From Deltaproteobacteria bacterium (GTDB lineage: Bacteria > Desulfobacterota > GWC2-55-46), in the NCBI GenBank assembly GCA_016182655.1, contig JACPGB010000031.1, positions 43,902 to 107,901 of the forward strand: a stretch of 64,000 bases of DNA. Direction: 5' to 3'. The translations under genes were made by a program, and so were the position numbers. Positions 1-8,788 of this stretch are shown here, piece after piece; within the stretch, counting starts at the first letter, position 1, and every line of letters begins with the position of its first letter. The notes below the pieces were generated by a model. That model worked only from the letters and a program-made list of their open reading frames with translations. It searched no databases and was not told the origin of the DNA.

Positions 1-1
1 G

Positions 2-91
2 GGGCTGATCTCGCTATCCGACGGAGAGAACCCGAGGCGCGTGGAAGAGAAGCTCGCCGGGTTTTTAAGAGACTCTGAGAAGAAGAAATAA
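2..91 (+). CDS. motA: MotA flagellar stator protein, C-terminal end only
   Basis: The window opens inside a gene; the last 29 codons read in frame to TAA at 89-91. The residues GLISLSDGENPRRVEEKL followed by a short basic tail resemble the cytoplasmic C-terminus of MotA (a small-residue helix, then an N-P-R and E-E-K-L motif). The next gene is motB, the usual partner, 37 bases downstream. MotA forms the proton or sodium channel of the flagellar stator with MotB in the inner membrane. Only the tail is visible, so the call rests on this short match plus context. Confidence 0.75.
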   Translation, partial: GLISLSDGENPRRVEEKLAGFLRDSEKKK

Positions 92-128
92 CAATACGAG
101 AGAGGGCCTTTACGAGAGGGGCACACCC

Positions 129-845
129 GTGGCAAGGAAAAAGAGGCACGAGGAGCACGAGAACCACGAGCGCTGGCTCGTCTCCTACGCCGACTTCATA
201 ACGCTCCTCTTCGCGTTCTTCACCTCCATGTACGCCATGTCGTCGGTGAACGAGGGCAAGTTCAGGATCTTGAGCGAATCTCTCGCCGTTTCCTTCAACC
301 CTTCGCTATACACCTCGACGAAGATGCAGGACGGGCCCAGGTTCGTCCGTGAGCAAAGGCCGTCGATCGCGACCGAGTTCAAGGACGTGAACGCCGGAAA
401 CTACAAAAAGATACAGACCGCTTTGAGCGACCTCGAGAAGGAAAAGAAGCTCACTTTTATAGTAGACAACCAGAAGATAGTGATAAGGATATCCGAGACG
501 AGCCTCTTCGAGCCATCGAGCGACGTGATAGCGGAGGGGGGCTACGAGGTACTCTCCGAGGTTGGCGCCGTGCTCAAGGACATGCCGAGCCAGGTGAGGA
601 TCGAGGGGCACACCGACAACATCCCTATGAACACGGAGAGGTTCCCGACCAACTGGGACTTATCCAGCGCGCGGGCGCTTAAGGTCCTCAAATACTTCAT
701 CGACGCCCATTCCTTCGACCCGACAAGGCTTTCCGCCGTAGGCCACGGCGAGTACAGGCCCGTCGACACCAACGATACGCCGACCGGCAGGGCCAAGAAC
801 AGGAGGGTGGACATAATGATCATGAACGGCGACGTGCCCATATAG
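129..845 (+). CDS. motB: MotB flagellar stator protein
   Basis: The 238-residue protein starts at GTG with a GAGAGGGG ribosome site just upstream. A short basic N-terminus leads into one membrane helix (about residues 17-38) holding the ion-binding Asp22 in YADFITLLFAFF. The C-terminal half (about 110-235) is an OmpA-like peptidoglycan-binding domain with the GHTDN motif and an NWDLSSARA segment. MotB anchors the stator to the cell wall and forms the ion channel with MotA, whose gene ends just upstream. The length is close to the family's usual size. Nothing in the sequence decides between proton and sodium use. Confidence 0.95.
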   Translation: MARKKRHEEHENHERWLVSYADFITLLFAFFTSMYAMSSVNEGKFRILSESLAVSFNPSLYTSTKMQDGPRFVREQRPSIATEFKDVNAGNYKKIQTALSDLEKEKKLTFIVDNQKIVIRISETSLFEPSSDVIAEGGYEVLSEVGAVLKDMPSQVRIEGHTDNIPMNTERFPTNWDLSSARALKVLKYFIDAHSFDPTRLSAVGHGEYRPVDTNDTPTGRAKNRRVDIMIMNGDVPI

Positions 846-1089
846 CCGGTCGATCCGCCAAGTCCGTCTCCCTTCCGATTTAAAAGCTCGGCCAAATGCT
901 TGCAAAAAAGCACGACTCGCTCCCCGGTCCCTGCTCCTTGACTCCTCGTCCACGGCTCATTTGTTGACTGAACGGATCCCGGTCTTTAGAGCCTCAGAGT
1001 TCGCTTTGTCCGCCCTTCCAGCCCCGTTCTCCGGCCGCCCTTCCATCCCCCGACTGCATTTTCCGCGTACGTCTTCATAAAATAAAATG
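846..1089. other. Intergenic region, no gene seen
   Basis: This stretch between motB and the cheW promoter has no supported coding region. It is pyrimidine-rich on the plus strand and becomes AT-rich just before the promoter-like motif at 1090. I see no clear terminator hairpin behind motB. Confidence 0.6.
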
Positions 1090-1116
1090 TCAAGTTTTTT
1101 TTCAAACCGCCGAAGA
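1090..1116 (+). promoter_or_regulatory. Sigma-28 type promoter for cheW
   Basis: TCAA, 15 bases, then GCCGAAGA matches the flagellar sigma-28 layout (TAAA-N15-GCCGATAA) with two to three deviations. It lies about 65 bases before cheW. The GCCGA box and spacing agree with the better matches before fliC, flgM and the gene at 40262. Inferred from the motif only. Confidence 0.55.
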
Positions 1117-1179
1117 ACAAATATAACGGTTAAAATCAACCACGTTTTTTATCCCCCGAACTTTTGAGGAGGCGTAACG

Positions 1180-1671
1180 ATGGACATAAAAAAGGATTTC
1201 GATTCCAAGGAGGTGCTCCAGCTCGTGACCTTCAGGCTGGGGAACGAAGAGTTCTCCCTCGACATACTGAGGGTGCAGGAGATCATAAGGCACATGGAGC
1301 TCACCCGGGTGCCGCGCACCCCGGACTTCGTCGAGGGCGTGATCAATTTGCGGGGCAGGGTCATTCCGGTCCTTGACCTCAGGAAGCGCTTCGGCCTCCC
1401 GGCCGACGAGAGGACGAACGAGACGAGGATAATAGTCGTCGACGTCGACAACAGGACCGTGGGCCTTAAGGTGGACGCGGTCTCCGAGGTGCTAAGGCTT
1501 CCGTCGGACACCGTCGAGCCGCCGCCTGCCATCGTCACCGGGGCCGAGTCAGACTACATAAGAGGGGTCGGCAAGCTCGAGGGAAGGCTCATAATACTCC
1601 TCGACGTATCAAAGATACTTACCAGCACGGAGAGGGATGCCCTGGGGCATCAGCTTAACGCGGTCGCCTGA
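1180..1671 (+). CDS. cheW: CheW chemotaxis coupling protein
   Basis: The 163-residue protein is a single CheW-like SH3-fold domain (about residues 13-155). Typical segments are [15 protein letters not shown] near the start, [17 protein letters not shown] in the middle and [14 protein letters not shown] at the end. CheW links the CheA kinase to chemoreceptors in the polar array. ATG 1180 is preceded by GAGGAGG. It stands 31 bases before a chemoreceptor gene and probably shares its transcript, driven by the sigma-28 type promoter at 1090. cheA is not in the window, so the partner kinase must be encoded elsewhere. Confidence 0.95.
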   Translation: MDIKKDFDSKEVLQLVTFRLGNEEFSLDILRVQEIIRHMELTRVPRTPDFVEGVINLRGRVIPVLDLRKRFGLPADERTNETRIIVVDVDNRTVGLKVDAVSEVLRLPSDTVEPPPAIVTGAESDYIRGVGKLEGRLIILLDVSKILTSTERDALGHQLNAVA

Positions 1672-1702
1672 TCCTTATAAAGCTAAAGCCGGAGGTTGTG
1701 TT

Positions 1703-3784
1703 ATGGATCTGCATTCAGTGAAGTCCAGGTTCCTGGGCAGTTATTTGTTTCTTATTATCCTATTTTTTATCCAGCTCCCCATAATATACATGCTGGTCGG
1801 CGGGATGAGCCAGAAGTACTCGCAGGTGGTAGAGGCGAGCGCCCTGAGAAAAAGGGCCGTCGAGCTCAACTACGTCCTTAACCGCCACATCATGAACGGC
1901 GAAGAGGAACTCGAGCAGGTCTTCCAGGACAGGAAGGCCGAATACGGCAAGGCAATCGAGTCGCTCCGGACCGGGACCCCGGAAGTCCCGGCCGTAACGG
2001 GCTCGGCCAAGGACAAGCTGGCGGTGGTCGAGCAGAAGTGGCAGGGGATGCTCGCGGCGCTCGATAAGACGATGGAGAGCGGCGACAGCTTGACCGATGC
2101 GATGAGGGAACTGGAGGTGTCCACGTACCCCATGGTCGACAAGATGAACGGGATCGTCAAGGGGTTTGTGGCGCTCGGCGACCAGTCTTACAGCAAATCG
2201 ATAGACTTGGCCGGTCTCCAGAGGATGAGGACCGTGAACATGGCCTACCTGATGGAGCGCTACGCGAGGTCCAACTTCGAGCTCGATCTCGTCTCGGACA
2301 ACCTCAAAAAGACCATGAGCGACTTCGAGACGACGCTTAAGGGCCTCAAAAACGGCTCCGTCGAGCTGGGCCTTAAGCCGGTGCACAACCCGGAGCTCAT
2401 CCGCAAGTTCAGCGAGGCCGAGGAGCTCTGGGCCAAGAGGAAGGAGCTCGTAGCCGCCGGCATGAAGGACAAGGACGTCTTCGCCGCCAACGTGAACGAG
2501 CTTTCCAACAGGCACACGCCGGAGATCGTAGCCGCCGCCGACGACCTTACAAAGGAGATAGCCGCAGGCGCGAGGAGCTCCGCGATGAAGGGGATAGTAG
2601 TCATGGCCGTCGCGGTATTCGTCTCAGCCGGCCTCTCGGTATTTTTCATGTGGTCGACCAACATCCATATCATAAAGCCTATAATGAAGGTCAAGGATAC
2701 GGTCGAGGCCTTCTCGCACGGCGACCTTTCGAAGAGGGCGGAGATAAAGATAAGGTTCCTTGGAAAGGACCTCAAAGACGAGGTGACGAGCCTCGGCGAC
2801 AGCGTCGACGCAATGGCCGTGCAGATGTCCGGGGTCATAGGCAGGATCACGGACTCTTCGAACCTCCTCGCCTCGGCCTCCGAACAGCTCTCCTCTTCTG
2901 CGACCCAGATTGAGGAAGGCGCGAACAGGCAGTCGGGCCAGACGGTCCAGGTGGCTACCTCCATGGAGGAGATGAACGCTACGGTCATAGAGGTCGCCAA
3001 GAACTCGAACCAGGTATCGGAATCGGCAAGGAACGCGCAGTCCATAGCCGTAAAGGGCGGTGACATCGTATCCGAGGCGATTTCCGCCATGCAGGAGGTG
3101 GCCGAATCCACCTCTGTCACGGCCGACACGATAAAGAAGCTCGGCAAGTCCTCCGAGGAGATAGGCTCCATCGTCTCGGTCATCAACGACATCGCGGACC
3201 AGACGAACCTCCTTGCGCTTAACGCCGCCATAGAGGCGGCGAGAGCCGGCGACCAGGGCAGGGGCTTCGCCGTCGTCGCCGACGAGGTGAGGAAGCTCGC
3301 CGAGAGGACCACCAAGGCGACTAAAGAGATAAGCGGGATGATCAAGACCATACAGACGGAGACAGGCACGGCCGTATCCGCCATGGACGAAGGGACCAGG
3401 AAGGTCGAAAACGGCGTCAGGCTCGCAAACGAAGCCGGAGACGCGCTTAAGAGGATAGTAACGGGAGTCGAAGGCGTGACGGACATGATAAGCCACATCG
3501 CCACTTCCGCCGAGGAGCAGAGCGCGACGACCGACGAGATAACCCAGAACATGGACTCCATAGCCGAGGTCGCCAAGACCAACGTCGCGGCCATAGGCGA
3601 GGTGTCGAGGGCTACGAACGAAATGGCGAGGCTCGCCACCGAGCTCAAGAGCCTTGTCTCGAACTTCAAGGTAGAGCACGCCTCCGAGCGCCGCCCGGCT
3701 GAGACGAGCGGCGCAGGCGGCTTCAGGAAGACTGCGGAAGTCAAGCAGTTCCCCCGCTTCAAAAAAGCGAGCGGCCAGGCCTGA
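1703..3784 (+). CDS. Methyl-accepting chemotaxis protein
   Basis: ATG 1703 is chosen because GGAGG sits 7-11 bases upstream; in-frame codons upstream overlap cheW. The 693-residue protein has one membrane helix at about 11-34, a long helical ligand-binding region (about 35-290), a second helix at about 294-318, a HAMP domain (about 320-380) and the cytoplasmic signalling hairpin. The hairpin tip, around residues 486-536, has the conserved [20 protein letters not shown] sequence. The roughly 260-residue sensor size and all-helical look resemble the helical bimodular class, but the ligand is unknown. The C-terminus lacks an evident CheR/CheB pentapeptide. It is paired with cheW, so it is probably flagellar chemotaxis input. 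Confidence 0.93.
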   Translation: MDLHSVKSRFLGSYLFLIILFFIQLPIIYMLVGGMSQKYSQVVEASALRKRAVELNYVLNRHIMNGEEELEQVFQDRKAEYGKAIESLRTGTPEVPAVTGSAKDKLAVVEQKWQGMLAALDKTMESGDSLTDAMRELEVSTYPMVDKMNGIVKGFVALGDQSYSKSIDLAGLQRMRTVNMAYLMERYARSNFELDLVSDNLKKTMSDFETTLKGLKNGSVELGLKPVHNPELIRKFSEAEELWAKRKELVAAGMKDKDVFAANVNELSNRHTPEIVAAADDLTKEIAAGARSSAMKGIVVMAVAVFVSAGLSVFFMWSTNIHIIKPIMKVKDTVEAFSHGDLSKRAEIKIRFLGKDLKDEVTSLGDSVDAMAVQMSGVIGRITDSSNLLASASEQLSSSATQIEEGANRQSGQTVQVATSMEEMNATVIEVAKNSNQVSESARNAQSIAVKGGDIVSEAISAMQEVAESTSVTADTIKKLGKSSEEIGSIVSVINDIADQTNLLALNAAIEAARAGDQGRGFAVVADEVRKLAERTTKATKEISGMIKTIQTETGTAVSAMDEGTRKVENGVRLANEAGDALKRIVTGVEGVTDMISHIATSAEEQSATTDEITQNMDSIAEVAKTNVAAIGEVSRATNEMARLATELKSLVSNFKVEHASERRPAETSGAGGFRKTAEVKQFPRFKKASGQA

Positions 3785-3808
3785 TAAGGCCAAAACAAGG
3801 AGAGCAGG

Positions 3809-4660
3809 ATGATCACCGCACAAAGGGAAAAAATAACGGAAGTCGCCCTCAAGGCGTCCGAGTTGCCGGTCCTTCCGGTCACGACGCAGAAGGTGCTCTC
3901 GCTCATGGCGGACCCGGACGTCTCCATAGAGAAGATAAAGAGGCTCATTGGGGCCGACCCGGGGCTGACGACAAAGATGCTAATGGTCGCCAACTCCGCC
4001 TTTTACGGCAGTTACAGGAACATACAGAACCTGACGCAGGCGATCCTCCGGCTCGGCTTGAACGCCGTAAGGTCGATAGTCGTCGCCACCTCGATGAAGA
4101 ACGTATACAAGAGGTTCGGCCTCACCGAGAAGCTCCTCTGGGAGCAGATAATAGGCTCGGCGCTCGCGGCGAACCTCATCGCAAGGCAGACGCGCCTTTC
4201 AGACCCCGAGGACGCGTTCATTGGCGGGCTCCTCCACGACATCGGCAAGGTCGTGCTCAATAACGAATTCCCCGAGGAGTTCGCGCGCGTCATGGAGCGC
4301 GTATACAACGACTCGGTCCCGTTCCATGTGGCGGAGACCGAGGTCTTTGACTTTTCGCAGAGGAAGCTCGGGGCCGAGGTGGTGAAGAAGTGGGGGTTCC
4401 CCGAGACGCTCGAGAAACTCCTCCTTAACTTCGACGACCAGGAGGAGATAAAAAAAGAGAAGTACCTTTACAACCTCGTCACCATAATAACGCTCGCTGA
4501 CAGGATGTGCCAAAAGTTTGGCATGGGATGGAGAAAACCCGGCGGGAACGGCGTGGATTTCGGCAATCTACCCGAGGCCCTTGGCCTCGATCAGGCCGAG
4601 ATGAAGGACCTGACTGAAAAAATACAGGTGACCTTCAGCCAGGGAATCGAGCTTTATTGA
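3809..4660 (+). CDS. HDOD domain signalling protein
   Basis: The 283-residue protein is mostly one HDOD domain (about 12-215). It begins with LPVLPVTTQKVLSLMADPD, a hallmark of the family, and keeps GLLHDIGK. HDOD proteins are relatives of HD phosphohydrolases that usually act as signalling scaffolds rather than enzymes and often affect motility or biofilm switching. ATG 3809 follows AAGGAGAGCAGG. It lies 24 bases behind the chemoreceptor gene and is probably cotranscribed with cheW and the receptor. No second domain is evident. Its specific partner cannot be told from sequence. Confidence 0.88.
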   Translation: MITAQREKITEVALKASELPVLPVTTQKVLSLMADPDVSIEKIKRLIGADPGLTTKMLMVANSAFYGSYRNIQNLTQAILRLGLNAVRSIVVATSMKNVYKRFGLTEKLLWEQIIGSALAANLIARQTRLSDPEDAFIGGLLHDIGKVVLNNEFPEEFARVMERVYNDSVPFHVAETEVFDFSQRKLGAEVVKKWGFPETLEKLLLNFDDQEEIKKEKYLYNLVTIITLADRMCQKFGMGWRKPGGNGVDFGNLPEALGLDQAEMKDLTEKIQVTFSQGIELY

Positions 4661-4717
4661 ATACTTAGCCGGATATTTAGTTTTTTCTATCGAAAAACCA
4701 TTCCGCGTGCCCTTTCC

Positions 4718-4733
4718 AGGCACGCTAATTGCA
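4718..4733 (+). promoter_or_regulatory. Sigma-54 promoter before the DUF2802 gene
   Basis: The sequence aGGCACgctaaTTGCa has the -24 GG and -12 GC with the exact spacing of RpoN promoters (TGGCAC-N5-TTGC). It lies 60 bases upstream of ATG 4793. The first base departs from consensus. It is weaker than the sites before flgF and pseB. Confidence 0.65.
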
Positions 4734-4792
4734 ATAATCATCTTCATCGCGTTAAGGCAACCTTTTGCGAGTTTTTGAAAGGTGGTCATTCG

Positions 4793-5236
4793 ATGGAGCT
4801 TTGGGTTATCGTACTTTCGGCAGTCGACATCGCCCTTATGGGCGGAATCCTCTACATCATGTCAGGGAAGAAGACCCGGCAGAGGCTCGCCCCTGAATCA
4901 ACGACTGTGCCGGCCTTTGATCAGGTAAGGGAGCTACAGAGCGAGCTCTCCGGCATAAAGACGCTCTCAGCTGAGTTGGAGAGGAAAAAGGCCGCCTTTG
5001 AAAGGCACGAAAATACCATCAACGAACGTACCAGGCGGCTCGACGCGATAGTCAAGCAGGCCGAGGACTCGGCAAGGAAGCTCGAAGCCCTCTATGTGAG
5101 CGAGAGGAACGAGGACATGTACTCAAAGGCCGTGCGGATGCTGAAGTCAGGGACCCCGGCCGACGAGATAGTAAGGAGCCTCGGATTGCTGAACGGCGAA
5201 GTAGAGCTCATCTCCTCACTCAATAATTACAGGTAA
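4793..5236 (+). CDS. DUF2802-type membrane-anchored coiled-coil protein
   Basis: ATG 4793 is preferred over an upstream TTG because AAAGGTGG lies at good spacing. The 147-residue product has one N-terminal membrane helix (about residues 2-24), a charged coiled coil (about 40-110) and a C-terminal segment resembling the DUF2802 helix-turn-helix-like tail: RMLKSGTPADEIVRSLGL followed by NGEVELISSL. DUF2802 genes are common in flagellar and chemotaxis loci, but the function is not established. The sigma-54 promoter at 4718 suggests expression with the flagellar middle genes. Family assignment is from memory of the tail motif. Confidence 0.7.
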   Translation: MELWVIVLSAVDIALMGGILYIMSGKKTRQRLAPESTTVPAFDQVRELQSELSGIKTLSAELERKKAAFERHENTINERTRRLDAIVKQAEDSARKLEALYVSERNEDMYSKAVRMLKSGTPADEIVRSLGLLNGEVELISSLNNYR

Positions 5237-5334
5237 CTATCCGGGCGCGGCCCGGTTTATAAAGACTCCGTAACACCCCGCCAAATCCCCCCTCTCCCTC
5301 TCGGGAGCAGGGGGGCACCTCATTTCAGGGCGCT

Positions 5335-5450
5335 GAAAAAAGTCCATCTGCTTTGTTGTCTTCGTCTCTCGTCGCTGCGGCGTACAAACAGAGTACGCCT
5401 CGCGCCTCGTTCCTCGACGCCTCGCATCTGGAGCTTTTTCAGCACCCTGA
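5335..5450. repeat. Intergenic palindromic repeat, copy 1
   Basis: This 116-base element is bounded by near-perfect inverted ends: TCAGGGCGCTGAAAAA at the left and the complement of TTTTTCAGCACCCTGA at the right. An inner stem GGCGTAC/GTACGCC sits in the middle. Copies 2 and 3 lie at 15194 and 61971. It has no coding content. Spurious reading frames in it should be ignored. Confidence 0.85.
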
Positions 5451-5584
5451 CACATCCCGAGGCATTCAGCAATCTCTGTGTTTTCGGCCAGGCAAAAAGG
5501 TCTCACCCGGAATTTTATTCCCTTTTGAAAAAGCCTCTTTCTGAAAATTTGCAGGAAAATGGCACATAAGCACGCCTCAATCCT

Positions 5585-5601
5585 TGGCACATATGTTGCA
5601 T
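5585..5601 (+). promoter_or_regulatory. Sigma-54 promoter of the flgF operon
   Basis: TGGCACATATGTTGCAT is a full match to the RpoN consensus (TGGCAC-N5-TTGCWT) and lies 31 bases before flgF. The same 17 bases recur before pseB at 15527. It would need a sigma-54 activator such as an FlgR/FleQ-like protein, which is not in this window. Confidence 0.88.
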
Positions 5602-5632
5602 TATTACTCTGGCGTATCCAAGGAGGCAACAG

Positions 5633-6340
5633 ATGGACAGGTCGATATTCGTCGCGCTCTCGGGCGCGGTCATCCAGGAAAAGAGGCTCGAGGTGCTGAC
5701 AGACAACCTCGCGAACGTGAACACCGCCGGGTTCAAAAAGCAGAAGCCGCTTTTCGAGGACTCGATGCCCGACGCCTACGGGATCCGTGATTTTGCCTCC
5801 ATGGATAAGGTAGTTACGGACATGTCGCAGGGTCCCGCCGAGAAGACCGGGAGACAGCTCGACCTCGCCATAAAGGGGGAGGGGTTCTTCGTAATGAACA
5901 CCAGGAACGGCCCCCGCTACACGAGGGACGGGTCGTTCACGCTCGCGACTGACGGCACCCTCATCTCCCGCGAAGGTTTCCCGGTCACGGGCGAGAAGGG
6001 CGTCATAAAGTTGACTTCTCCGGAGGTCGCGATTGACGCGGAGGGCAATATCCGCGAAAACGGCGCGATCGTTGACAGGCTAAAGGTCGTATCCTTCACG
6101 AACCTGATGGATCTGAAGCGCGAGGGGAACTTCTTCATGCCCGTAGATGGGGCGAAAGAGACTGCGGTCTCAAAGGATACGGCGATAGACCAGGGGTACG
6201 TCGAGACATCCAACGTAAACGCGGTCCGCGCCATGACGACGATGATAGAGGCGATGAGGTCCTTCGAGACTCATACGAAGATGATACAGGCGATAGACGA
6301 CATGACTAAGAAGGCCATAGACGAGGTCGGAAGGGTCTAA
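5633..6340 (+). CDS. flgF: FlgF proximal rod protein
   Basis: This 235-residue rod protein has the conserved N-terminal helix with NLANVNTAGFKK, the central LDLAIKGEGFFVM region, and the C-terminal helix ending in SFETHTKMIQAIDDM. FlgF is exported by the flagellar type III apparatus and forms part of the proximal rod between the MS ring and FlgG. ATG 5633 follows AAGGAGG. It is the first gene of a run that continues with flgG, flgA, flgH and flgI, controlled by the sigma-54 promoter at 5585. It is shorter than FlgG by about 27 residues, as expected. Confidence 0.95.
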   Translation: MDRSIFVALSGAVIQEKRLEVLTDNLANVNTAGFKKQKPLFEDSMPDAYGIRDFASMDKVVTDMSQGPAEKTGRQLDLAIKGEGFFVMNTRNGPRYTRDGSFTLATDGTLISREGFPVTGEKGVIKLTSPEVAIDAEGNIRENGAIVDRLKVVSFTNLMDLKREGNFFMPVDGAKETAVSKDTAIDQGYVETSNVNAVRAMTTMIEAMRSFETHTKMIQAIDDMTKKAIDEVGRV

Positions 6341-6366
6341 CAGGTTTTTTATAAGGAGGAGCAAAG

Positions 6367-7155
6367 ATGATCAGGGCATTGTGGACGGCATCGACGGGCA
6401 TGGAAGCCCAGCAGTTGAACATAGACGTCATCGCCAACAACCTCGCGAACGTCAACACCACGGGCTTCAAGAAGAGCAGGGCCGACTACCAGGACCTCCT
6501 CTATCAGGAGTTGAAATCAGCGGGCGCGTCGTCATCCCCGTCCACGATGGTCCCTACGGGCATACAGATAGGCCAGGGTGTGAGGACCGTTTCCGTCGAG
6601 AAGGTCTTCAACCAGGGCAACTTCAAGGAAACGCAGAACTCGCTCGATCTCGCCATAGAGGGCGACGGCTTTTTCCAGATAGCCAAGCCCGACGGCACGA
6701 CGGCCTACACGAGGAACGGGGAATTGAAGGTCGACAGCGAAGGCCGCCTCGTCACCTCGGACGGCTATCTGCTCGAGCCCCAGATAACGATACCCTCGGA
6801 CACGCTCACCGTCACCATAAGCGCCGACGGCATAGTCTCGGTCACCCAGCCCGGCTCCTCCAACTCGTCCCAGGTGGGCACCATAGAGCTTGCGAGGTTC
6901 ATTAACCCCGCCGGACTCCAGTCAATCGGAAAGAACCTCTATCTACCTACTTCAGCGTCAGGCGACGCGATAACATCCACACCCGGCTCGGACGGCTTCG
7001 GCACGCTCGCGCAGGGTTTCCTCGAGATGTCGAATGTGAGCGTCGTCGAAGAGATGGTCGCGATGATCGCGGCGCAGAGGGCATACGAGATAAACTCAAA
7101 GTCCATACAGACGACGGACGAGATGCTCCAGACCGCGAACTCGATGAAGAGGTAA
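6367..7155 (+). CDS. flgG: FlgG distal rod protein
   Basis: The 262-residue protein has the rod/hook family N-terminus ([37 protein letters not shown]), the FlgG-specific insertion around residues 45-75, and the C-terminal [19 protein letters not shown] motif. FlgG builds the distal rod, the drive shaft that passes the P and L rings. AAGGAGG precedes ATG 6367, 27 bases after flgF. Length and motifs are standard for FlgG, and the product should be exported through the flagellar type III channel. Confidence 0.97.
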   Translation: MIRALWTASTGMEAQQLNIDVIANNLANVNTTGFKKSRADYQDLLYQELKSAGASSSPSTMVPTGIQIGQGVRTVSVEKVFNQGNFKETQNSLDLAIEGDGFFQIAKPDGTTAYTRNGELKVDSEGRLVTSDGYLLEPQITIPSDTLTVTISADGIVSVTQPGSSNSSQVGTIELARFINPAGLQSIGKNLYLPTSASGDAITSTPGSDGFGTLAQGFLEMSNVSVVEEMVAMIAAQRAYEINSKSIQTTDEMLQTANSMKR

Positions 7156-7158
7156 CAG

Positions 7159-7827
7159 GTGAAAAAGGCCCTCCTGATAATGCTCCTTGTCCTTGCGCTC
7201 CCGGCGCTGTCATACGGGCTTGACGCGGACTCCGAAATAAGGGCCGCGCTCCTGAAGGTATCCCCCTGGAACGGGGCAAAGGTCGAGGTCGAGGAGATCG
7301 AGGTGCCCGGCATTGACACGGAGAGGTTCGACGCAATCGAAGTAAGGCTCTCAAACCCGAAGGCGATAGGCAAGGTGGCGTTCCTTACCGTTCTTAAGCG
7401 GGACGGCAAAGAGATAAAGACCCTCTGGGGCTCGGCGAGGATACGGGTCTACAGGGACACGCTCGTGGCGCTCCGCGCCCTTAAGATGAAGTCGAAGCTC
7501 TCTGCGGACGACGTGAAGCTCGTATCAGTCGAGGTCAAGGACGCGCCTGACGCGGTCGCCTCGCTTGACGAGCTCGAAGGCATGGTCGTAAGGAGGCCGG
7601 TCCCTGCGGGCTCCGTTATAAAAAGGGATTACCTCAAGCCCGAGTCGATCGTAAAGAAGGGCGAGAGGGTAACGGTCTGGCTGGAAAGCAAGTCGATCAA
7701 GGTGAAGACTGCGGCCATAGCCTCGGAGGACGGCGGCAGGGGCGGCGTGATAGCCGCGCGCGCCGTCTCGGGGAGGGAAATAAGCGGCGTGGTCACTGGC
7801 CCGGGTGAACTGCTTGTCCAATTTTAA
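7159..7827 (+). CDS. flgA: FlgA P-ring assembly chaperone
   Basis: The 222-residue protein starts at GTG 7159, three bases after flgG stops. It has a Sec signal peptide (KKALLIMLLVLALPALSYG) and a C-terminal SAF/FlgA domain, seen in the segments around residues 105-165 (LKMKSKLSADDVKLVSVEV, GMVVRRPVPAGSVI) and the final GREISGVVTGPGELLVQF. FlgA is a periplasmic chaperone that assists polymerisation of FlgI into the P ring. Its place between flgG and flgH, tightly spaced, fits a single operon. Confidence 0.93.
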   Translation: MKKALLIMLLVLALPALSYGLDADSEIRAALLKVSPWNGAKVEVEEIEVPGIDTERFDAIEVRLSNPKAIGKVAFLTVLKRDGKEIKTLWGSARIRVYRDTLVALRALKMKSKLSADDVKLVSVEVKDAPDAVASLDELEGMVVRRPVPAGSVIKRDYLKPESIVKKGERVTVWLESKSIKVKTAAIASEDGGRGGVIAARAVSGREISGVVTGPGELLVQF

Positions 7828-7842
7828 GACGGAGTCTTTTAG

Positions 7843-8541
7843 ATGAAGACAGGATTCAAAATACTCGTTATGCTCGGCGCTGTTTTGTTCTTCGCCGGTT
7901 GCGCGACACCCGAGCCGAAGAAGATAGACATCTCGAACATCCCGGTGCAGGGCAGCTCCGCGCCGACTACACCCGGGTCTCTCTGGCCCGGCGAGACTTC
8001 CAGAAATACGCTCTTTCAGGACCTCCGCGCCCGTAATGTAGGCGACATCATAACGATAGAGATATCAGAAAAGACGAGCGCCATTAAGGAGGCGACCACC
8101 TCCACATCGAGGTCGTCTTCAAAGGATATTGCGCTTACGAACCTCTTCGGCCTGCCTTCGAACCTCGGCATGAGGAACTTTTTGAACCAGGGCACGCCCT
8201 TCAGCCCCGAGGTCTCTTCCACCTATGACTCGAACTTCGACGGCTCCGGCACCACAAAAAGGACCGGCGAGTTGAGCGCGACGATCACGGCGAGGGTCAT
8301 AAGGGTGCTCCCCAACGGCAACCTTGTGCTTGAAGGCAAGAAGGACACGGTCGTCAATAACGAGCTCCAGTACATAATACTCAGCGGCATCGCGAGGCCC
8401 GAGGACATAACCGAAGCCAATATCGTCTCGTCGAGCCAGTTGTCGGATGCCCGCATAGAATACTCCGGCAAGGGCGTCCTCGCCGACGAACAGGGCCAGG
8501 GCTGGCTCGGGAGGGTACTTGACAATGTCTGGCCGTTCTAA
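7843..8541 (+). CDS. flgH: FlgH L-ring lipoprotein
   Basis: The 232-residue protein starts with a lipoprotein signal peptide whose lipobox FAGC places the lipidated Cys at residue 20. The mature part holds the family motifs GSLWPGE, LFQDLRARNVGDIITIEI and LPNGNLVLEGKKDTVVNNE. FlgH forms the outer-membrane L ring that serves as bushing for the distal rod. Its presence means the organism has an outer membrane. It follows flgA by 15 bases; the next gene flgI is separated by an unusually long spacer. Confidence 0.96.
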   Translation: MKTGFKILVMLGAVLFFAGCATPEPKKIDISNIPVQGSSAPTTPGSLWPGETSRNTLFQDLRARNVGDIITIEISEKTSAIKEATTSTSRSSSKDIALTNLFGLPSNLGMRNFLNQGTPFSPEVSSTYDSNFDGSGTTKRTGELSATITARVIRVLPNGNLVLEGKKDTVVNNELQYIILSGIARPEDITEANIVSSSQLSDARIEYSGKGVLADEQGQGWLGRVLDNVWPF

Positions 8542-8551
8542 AAAGACCTTG

Positions 8552-8576
8552 AAAAAGTTCCTGAGAGAACCTTTTT
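8552..8576 (+). terminator. Terminator-like hairpin after flgH
   Basis: AAAAAGTTC, six bases, then GAACCTTTTT form a hairpin ending in a short T run, 10 bases after the flgH stop. One bulged base breaks the stem. It could be a weak terminator or a processing site inside the ring-gene operon. Confidence 0.45.
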
Positions 8577-8705
8577 ATAAAAAGTGTGCTGGGCGCACCG
8601 CCAGATTTCAGTCGGAGCACTCTGAGCAATTTAAAGCACGGTCGATTGAAATGGGTTTGCCAGTCCGGCGAGGACTCTCAGACTCTCTCCAAAAATTTTC
8701 AGTTC

Positions 8706-8752
8706 TTCCAGAAGTTCTCCCCCAAAAAGACAACGGGGGAGAACTTCTGGAA
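8706..8752. repeat. Perfect 18-bp inverted repeat between flgH and flgI
   Basis: TTCCAGAAGTTCTCCCCC (8706-8723) is repeated in exact reverse complement at 8735-8752 around an 11-base loop. It lies in a 247-base spacer that splits an otherwise tightly packed operon. No T run follows, so it is not a standard terminator. It may stabilise mRNA or mark an inserted element. Confidence 0.85.
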
Positions 8753-8788
8753 CTAAAACTCTTCGGAGTGGGTGTGGGAGATACTTCT

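Noticed and set aside
2260..3993. Long minus-strand frames opposite the chemoreceptor gene
   Set aside because: They are shadows of the plus-strand gene; composition is Ser/Ala-rich with no domain.
5561..5580. A second sigma-54 site (TGGCACATAAGCACGC) before flgF
   Set aside because: The GG-to-GC spacing is wrong; the site at 5585 is a full match.
5237..5629. Minus-strand reading frame over the first repeat
   Set aside because: It arises from the palindromic repeat; the same false peptide pattern appears at copy 2.
8519..8788. N-terminal extension of FlgI of about 90 residues
   Set aside because: It overlaps flgH, spans the inverted repeat and lacks family similarity; TTG 8789 gives a proper signal peptide and ribosome site.
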